Source: Bryobacterales bacterium (GTDB taxonomy: Bacteria; Acidobacteriota; Terriglobia; Bryobacterales; Bryobacteraceae). Taken from it: a stretch of 9,799 nucleotides of DNA. Under the pieces are notes generated by a model, which did no database searches, was not told where the DNA came from, and worked only from the letters and a program-made list of their open reading frames with translations. The DNA is taken from contig PKYZ01000303.1 in assembly GCA_003132865.1 (NCBI GenBank), forward strand, positions 1 to 9,799, read 5' to 3'. Within the stretch, counting starts at the first letter, position 1, and the number at the start of each line of letters is the position of its first letter. This document shows, one piece after another, positions 6,740 to 9,799 of the stretch. Position numbers and translations under genes: made by a program.

Positions 6740-6939
6740 GCAGATGGGCTCTCAGCCCGTTTTGCGCGCCGGCGAATGCGGCCAACCCCTCCAGCACGCC
6801 GGCCGCCAGCATGCGCCGCGCGCGCTGCACGTATAGATCGTGGCTATCGGAACACGATACGTTCAGCGCGCCGATGCGCGATGCCTGCCGCCAGCGGCAG
6901 AGCGAACCCCAACGTGTTCCGCAAAGCGATCACGGAGCG
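6740..6939 (-). pseudogene. FUSC-family membrane protein remnant
   Basis: One minus-strand frame (6933 to about 6877) reads VIALRNTLGFALPLAAGIA. A second frame, entered at about 6875, reads IGALNVSCSDSHDLYVQRAR and then RMLAAGVLEGLAAFAGA. In FUSC-type (fusaric-acid-resistance-like) inner-membrane proteins these blocks form the N-terminal region: a first helix containing ALRxTLGxALPLAxG, about ten residues, then a GALNVxxSD loop and an RARRMLAA helix start. The linking residues are missing here, giving a small deletion plus frameshift. Downstream the frame runs into the palindromic repeat and all family similarity stops, so most of the gene is gone. Recognised from memory of the family pattern. 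Confidence 0.6.
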
Positions 6940-6979
6940 ATCTTCTCCGTTTGGAATTGAAGGACTCGCTGCCGGAAAC

Positions 6980-8086
6980 TCACTTCGGTGGCTGCGGCTG
7001 AGGCGCCTGTTCCTTGGTCTTATCGTCGGGCAGCGGCGGCAGTTCCTGGCCGTCGAACTTGATCACCGCGTCGGCCGAGAACTTCCGGTAGAGCCGGAAT
7101 TCCTTCACGTTCTTCGTCCACATCCCGCCACGGCTGTGCATCTTTAAGTTGGCCGCCAGCGGCAGAAAGAACTCGCTGTCGCCGATCTTGGTGAAGTCGT
7201 AGTCCAGCGTTTCCTCGGCTTGCTGGATGGGAAACGAGGGCGGAATGTTCAGGGCCTCCTGCGCGATCCGCACGATCATTTTCAACTCTTTGTCCACGAA
7301 GACCGATCCACGATAGCCCACCTTGATTCTCTGCACACCGTCCTTCTGCTCGCCCTGGTACCCGATGGTATACCTCGAGAACTCCAGCGGGACCCGGTAG
7401 GAAAAGACGTGCGTCCGGCGGCCGCGCAGCGTAGCCCATCTCTCCCACGCGAAGCTGGCATGACTGGCAGGGTCGAAGATGTCGCGCATGTCGGTGCCGA
7501 AATCACCCATCGAAAAGGCCCCACCTACCGAGGCGTATGACACGTCTGTGACCATGCGACCGTTCTTCGAAACCAGCTTGTAATCTTCCTTCTGGTTGAA
7601 ATAGCTGAGCCGCGCCGTGAGGACATCCACCAGCCGCCACGCTTCCCTGCCGTTGGCGTCGACATAGCGGCGGGTCTGCTCCAGGCAGATGAAATCGGGC
7701 AGCCGGTGCGTATAGTTGACGGCGTAATGGCGCACCTCGTCCAGCAGCATCGCCTGCTGTTCGGACGAGGGCGGTCGCGGAGGCACATACACGGGCTTCG
7801 GAGCCGGCGGCTGCGCCTCCTGAAGAGCGGCCGATTCGGTCGCCAGTTCTTTCAGGACCGCCCCGGTTTTGGGGCCTGCGCCTGGGCCTTGTAGACCTTC
7901 CACGGTAGCCAGGTCCTGATGTTCCGAGAGCTTCATTTTGTGCAGGGTTTCGGCGGCTTCCTTGTCCGGGTTTTTCAGTTGAATGGCGGAATGGATGAAC
8001 GATTTGGTCTGCTGAAGCGTGTAGCCTGGAGCAGCACAAACGCCGAAGCACATCACATACACAGCAGCGATGCTGCAAAACCTCAT
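6980..8086 (-). CDS. Secreted protein of unknown function (acidobacterial type)
   Basis: A 368-residue protein. The ATG at 8086 is chosen because a signal peptide follows directly (MRFCSIAAVYVMCFGVCAAPG); an in-frame TTG lies 14 codons upstream. Neither start has a good ribosome binding site. Residues about 20-90 are charged and helical, and a Pro-rich linker occupies about 92-107. A folded region follows, beginning LPDFICLEQTRRYVD (129-143). The C-terminal part has GSVFVDKELKMIVRI (260-274), then IPPSFPIQQA and LDYDFTKIGDSEFFLPL (294-310). This 'VD...VRI...IP..FP......LDY......F.LP' pattern recalls secreted proteins common in Acidobacteria with a LolA-like beta-sheet region, but I cannot assign a family. 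The tail is Lys/Gln/Pro-rich. The periplasm or outer surface is the likely location. Confidence 0.82.
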   Translation of the reverse strand: MRFCSIAAVYVMCFGVCAAPGYTLQQTKSFIHSAIQLKNPDKEAAETLHKMKLSEHQDLATVEGLQGPGAGPKTGAVLKELATESAALQEAQPPAPKPVYVPPRPPSSEQQAMLLDEVRHYAVNYTHRLPDFICLEQTRRYVDANGREAWRLVDVLTARLSYFNQKEDYKLVSKNGRMVTDVSYASVGGAFSMGDFGTDMRDIFDPASHASFAWERWATLRGRRTHVFSYRVPLEFSRYTIGYQGEQKDGVQRIKVGYRGSVFVDKELKMIVRIAQEALNIPPSFPIQQAEETLDYDFTKIGDSEFFLPLAANLKMHSRGGMWTKNVKEFRLYRKFSADAVIKFDGQELPPLPDDKTKEQAPQPQPPK

Positions 8087-8130
8087 GTACTCTATTGTCG
8101 TACAAGAAACCGCGATCGGATTTCCCAATA

Positions 8131-8215
8131 GTGGGGCAGAGCTTCAGCTGCGCGTCCGCCGCGGACGCTGGCCGGCGTGGACGCCGGCCGCAGGACTGGA
8201 GGAGTCCTGCCCCAC
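8131..8215. repeat. Modular palindromic intergenic repeat, copy 2
   Basis: The element is bounded by GTGGGGCAG (8131-8139) and CTGCCCCAC (8207-8215), the same inverted 9-mers as copy 1. Inside are three hairpins: GCGTCCGC/GCGGACGC (8152-8168), GGCCGGCGT/ACGCCGGCC (8170-8189) and CAGGACT/AGTCCTG with loop GGAGG (8191-8209). The right-hand 29 nt match copy 1 apart from a 3-nt difference in the loop. The middle modules differ from copy 1. The right edge touches the DinB stop codon (8216-8218) with no gap, so it could also serve as a transcript end or mRNA-stabilising structure. Confidence 0.78.
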
Positions 8216-8677
8216 TTAGGCCCGCGCTAACTGCGCCGCGCCGATCGCTTGTCCCAGGTGCCGTTGCGTATGCTCCGCGATGTGCACCAGCAGTCCGATC
8301 ACGGTCGTCGGCAAACGCTTTCGTCCCACCCAGCGCGGCTCGGCGAACGTAGCCGGATCGATCGCGCGGATGATCTCCTCGGCCCGCCGCAGCGCCCGGT
8401 CCACGTCCGCCAACAGTTCCTCGAGACCTGTGCCCGGCTCCATTTCCGCCGCCAGCGCGGCCATCTGCCCCTCATCCAACGGCTGCCCTTCGAGATAACT
8501 GCTCAGGCGATCCACGCTGCCGGCCATGTGCCGGAGATGAAATCCCAACGGCGCCAGTCCATGCGGGCGCGCCCACACCTGGCCGACGGTGAGCCCTGTG
8601 GTGTGCCGTGCCAGATCCTCGCGCGTCTGCTGAAACGCATACAGCACAGGCGCGAGCAGCGGATGTACTTGCGGCAA
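8216..8677 (-). CDS. DinB family protein (four-helix bundle, metal-site type)
   Basis: At least 153 residues counted from a TTG at 8677. Helix 1 is HPLLAPVLYAFQQTREDL. The motif GFHLRHMAGSVDRL (45-58) supplies His50, and VHIAEHTQRHLGQAI (131-145) supplies His132, His136 and His140, consistent with the DinB metal-binding triad. Members include thiol-dependent S-transferases and damage-induced proteins; the activity here is unknown. The start is uncertain. The same frame is open upstream and reads EPWLRGPLPQVHP, which fits the usual N-terminus of this subfamily, yet no ATG or GTG lies between there and the upstream gene. The true start may be an unusual codon near 8710, or the start may have been lost. 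It lies 47 nt behind the two-domain secreted protein gene on the same strand, so co-transcription is likely. Cytoplasmic. Confidence 0.85.
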   Translation of the reverse strand: MPQVHPLLAPVLYAFQQTREDLARHTTGLTVGQVWARPHGLAPLGFHLRHMAGSVDRLSSYLEGQPLDEGQMAALAAEMEPGTGLEELLADVDRALRRAEEIIRAIDPATFAEPRWVGRKRLPTTVIGLLVHIAEHTQRHLGQAIGAAQLARA

Positions 8678-8724
8678 GGGCCCGCGCAGCCAGGGTTCCG
8701 GAAGGTTGCCGATGTGGTGCCCGC

Positions 8725-9369
8725 TCAGTTCTTCTTCTCGGCTTTCTTGCGCTGCATGTTGAGCGGCAGGCTAACCCCGCGTTGGCTAAACGTCCCCGCC
8801 ATCGCGGAAGCGTCTTTGTTCAGTGTGCCTTCGTAGGAGCCACCGACCGCTTTCATATCCATCTTCACCGTGTCTCCCATGCGCGTAATACTGCCGTCGG
8901 CGTTCTCGGTGAAGTTGAAACGCAATTGAATCTGGTTACCGTTGGCATCCAGCGCGCCCTCCCAGACGCCCTCCAGCACTTGAACGTCGCTGGTGTTGGC
9001 CGGCGGCACTTTTTCCACGGCTCGCGACTCGGATTTCCATTTCAGGTCCAGCGGAATCGACTGGCCCCCCTGAGGGGTAAGGTTGCCGGAGATGCTTTTG
9101 CCATCCTCGGAGAGTTTGCCATCATAATGCAGGTCGCCGGGACCGTGGATCGGAAAGCCGATCGCGGCGCCGTCCACCTTGACGTTGGCGAGCGGCAGTC
9201 CGGACACTGCCCATTTGTCGCCGTCGCGATGCAGGTCGATGACGAGGCCCAAGTCTCCATTGGGCGCCTTGAGTATGCCTTCCCATACTCCAGCGGGATT
9301 CGTGGCTGCCCGCACGGCGGTGGGCGCCAGCAACAATAAGCCGGCAAGTTTTGCGACGTATTGTTTCAT
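8725..9369 (-). CDS. Secreted protein with two similar beta-rich domains, unknown function
   Basis: A 214-residue protein. The ATG at 9369 is fixed by GGAGGAG (complement of 9374-9380) close upstream and by an immediate signal peptide, MKQYVAKLAGLLLLAPTAVRA, with likely cleavage after residue 21. Domain 1 (about 27-112) and domain 2 (about 134-207) share one pattern: GVWEG-x-L at the start, a central DG, Y-(D/E)-G-x-L, then G and a Q-x-G-x-S-x-PL ending. This indicates an internal duplication. Similar single domains precede alpha/beta hydrolases or serine hydrolases in Acidobacteria and other bacteria, as I recall; here they stand alone. The C-terminus is Lys-rich (KKAEKKN). It is probably a periplasmic or extracellular binding module and the first gene of a short transcript with DinB. 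Confidence 0.82.
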   Translation of the reverse strand: MKQYVAKLAGLLLLAPTAVRAATNPAGVWEGILKAPNGDLGLVIDLHRDGDKWAVSGLPLANVKVDGAAIGFPIHGPGDLHYDGKLSEDGKSISGNLTPQGGQSIPLDLKWKSESRAVEKVPPANTSDVQVLEGVWEGALDANGNQIQLRFNFTENADGSITRMGDTVKMDMKAVGGSYEGTLNKDASAMAGTFSQRGVSLPLNMQRKKAEKKN

Positions 9370-9373
9370 GTGA

Positions 9374-9380
9374 CTCCTCC
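9374..9380 (-). promoter_or_regulatory. Strong ribosome binding site of the two-domain protein
   Basis: GGAGGAG on the minus strand lies 4 nt before the ATG at 9369. It sits outside any coding sequence only if that ATG is the start, which rules against a start 34 codons upstream. Confidence 0.75.
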
Positions 9381-9415
9381 ATGGATTGTAGCAACACGCG
9401 CAGCCGGGACCGTGC

Positions 9416-9508
9416 CCTATAGGACCAAAGTGCGCCGCGGCACAAGGGTACCTGGGCCTGCAGGTGGACACGATCTACAAGAAGGCCCGGCTCCGGGAGC
9501 TTAGGTAG
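9416..9508 (+). pseudogene. Possible excisionase/MerR-type HTH fragment
   Basis: The plus-strand frame reads PIGPKCAAAQGYLGLQVDTIYKKARLRELR split over 9416-9505 and stops at 9506. The run AA-x-YLG-xx-x-DT-(I/L)-Y-K-KAR-x-(G/R)-EL is the usual helix-turn-helix of excisionase-family DNA-binding domains, which continue with a short wing (often a VG-x-x-x-RF motif). Here the wing is missing, no start codon is visible and the stop comes directly after the helix. It is likely a leftover of a small DNA-binding protein; chance resemblance cannot be excluded. Confidence 0.4.
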
Positions 9509-9799
9509 TGGAACTTCACACGGCTTACTGATGATAATGGCGCCTGCTGCCTTGAGAGTACGAAATCATGTATCACAGCAGCACATATACGCTGCAAGTT
9601 ACTTCTGTAACGGGTTCGGGCGGTACCTTCTATCGTTCGGGTGGTGTCATCGTGGTCCTTGACGGCTATTATTGGCACACGCCCCATATCCCACCCGGAT
9701 GTGTGCCAAGGCTCGGGTCCGCAAAACGCGTTTAACGGCGGCGGCTGGTGCTGCCGAAGAAGATCGAAGGTTGGTCCTTGACCAGCTTGCAGCAACGGT
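9509..9799. other. Gene-free stretch with an inverted repeat
   Basis: No convincing gene is seen. A 55-codon frame, 9568-9735 (plus), begins MYHSSTYTLQVTSV and is rich in Gly and Ser, but has only a weak GAG upstream and no known motif. A 106-codon minus-strand frame (9475-9795) has no recognisable feature. The only clear structure is the inverted repeat at 9672-9709. Confidence 0.5.
9672..9709. repeat. Perfect 9-bp inverted repeat TTGGCACAC/GTGTGCCAA
   Basis: TTGGCACAC (9672-9680) and GTGTGCCAA (9701-9709) are exact inverted copies separated by 20 nt. There is no T-run behind it, so a terminator is unlikely. It could be an operator for a dimeric regulator, an element end, or chance. Confidence 0.5.

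Noticed and set aside
9385..9390. TACAAT as a -10 box for the two-domain secreted protein
   Set aside because: A transcript starting about 7 nt downstream would begin inside the ribosome binding site, and there is no -35 match.
9672..9685. TTGGCACACGCC as a sigma-54 promoter (-24 element)
   Set aside because: The required GC-containing -12 element (TTGC) is not present at the right spacing; the sequence is better explained as an arm of the inverted repeat.
9568..9735. 55-codon plus-strand frame starting MYHSSTYTLQ
   Set aside because: It has an ATG and stop but only a weak GAG upstream, no family motif and no context. It was not called as a gene.

Overview
The window looks like a piece of a GC-rich Acidobacteria-type chromosome, most likely from the Solibacteres/Bryobacterales side. 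This is inferred from the gene families and the style of the secreted proteins; there is no rRNA or other marker to prove it. Genes sit on both strands, with intact genes separated by long stretches of decayed sequence.

Layout. (1) 1-1735, plus strand: the 3' part of a family-4 glycosyltransferase, overlapped by 11 nt by a complete GH130 mannoside phosphorylase/hydrolase-type gene. (2) 1736-2631: no convincing gene. One strong hairpin is present, and a doubtful serine-hydrolase-like fragment lies directly behind the dodecin gene. (3) 2632-2838, minus: dodecin. (4) 2926-3140, minus: an Mth938-family (COG1504) pseudogene lacking its middle. (5) 3294-3650, plus: a YtxH-type small membrane protein. 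(6) 3818-4755, minus: three decayed genes, namely a GloVer-repeat protein frameshifted at a run of seven G, the catalytic core of a Ser/Thr protein kinase broken by several frameshifts, and a possible ribbon-helix-helix fragment. (7) 4756-5240: nothing recognised. (8) 5319-6575, plus: an exported PQQ-type beta-propeller protein. (9) 6576-6979: a 103-bp modular palindromic repeat, followed by a minus-strand FUSC-family remnant. (10) 6980-9369, minus: a secreted protein of unknown function, a second copy of the palindromic repeat, a DinB-family protein and a secreted protein made of two similar domains. (11) 9370-9799: a probable excisionase-type HTH fragment and a 9-bp inverted repeat, otherwise empty.

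How it fits together. The glycosyltransferase and GH130 gene are probably co-transcribed and act on the same, perhaps mannose-containing, glycan. The DinB and two-domain genes are tandem and may share a transcript. The other intact genes (dodecin, YtxH, beta-propeller, 368-residue secreted protein) look like single housekeeping or envelope genes with no shared pathway that I can see.

The most notable property is the density of gene remnants. At least four unrelated families are recognisable in pieces (Mth938, GloVer, kinase, FUSC) and two or three more are possible. All lie between intact genes, and a shared family of palindromic repeats accompanies them. I do not see a convincing new defence, mobile or biosynthetic system.
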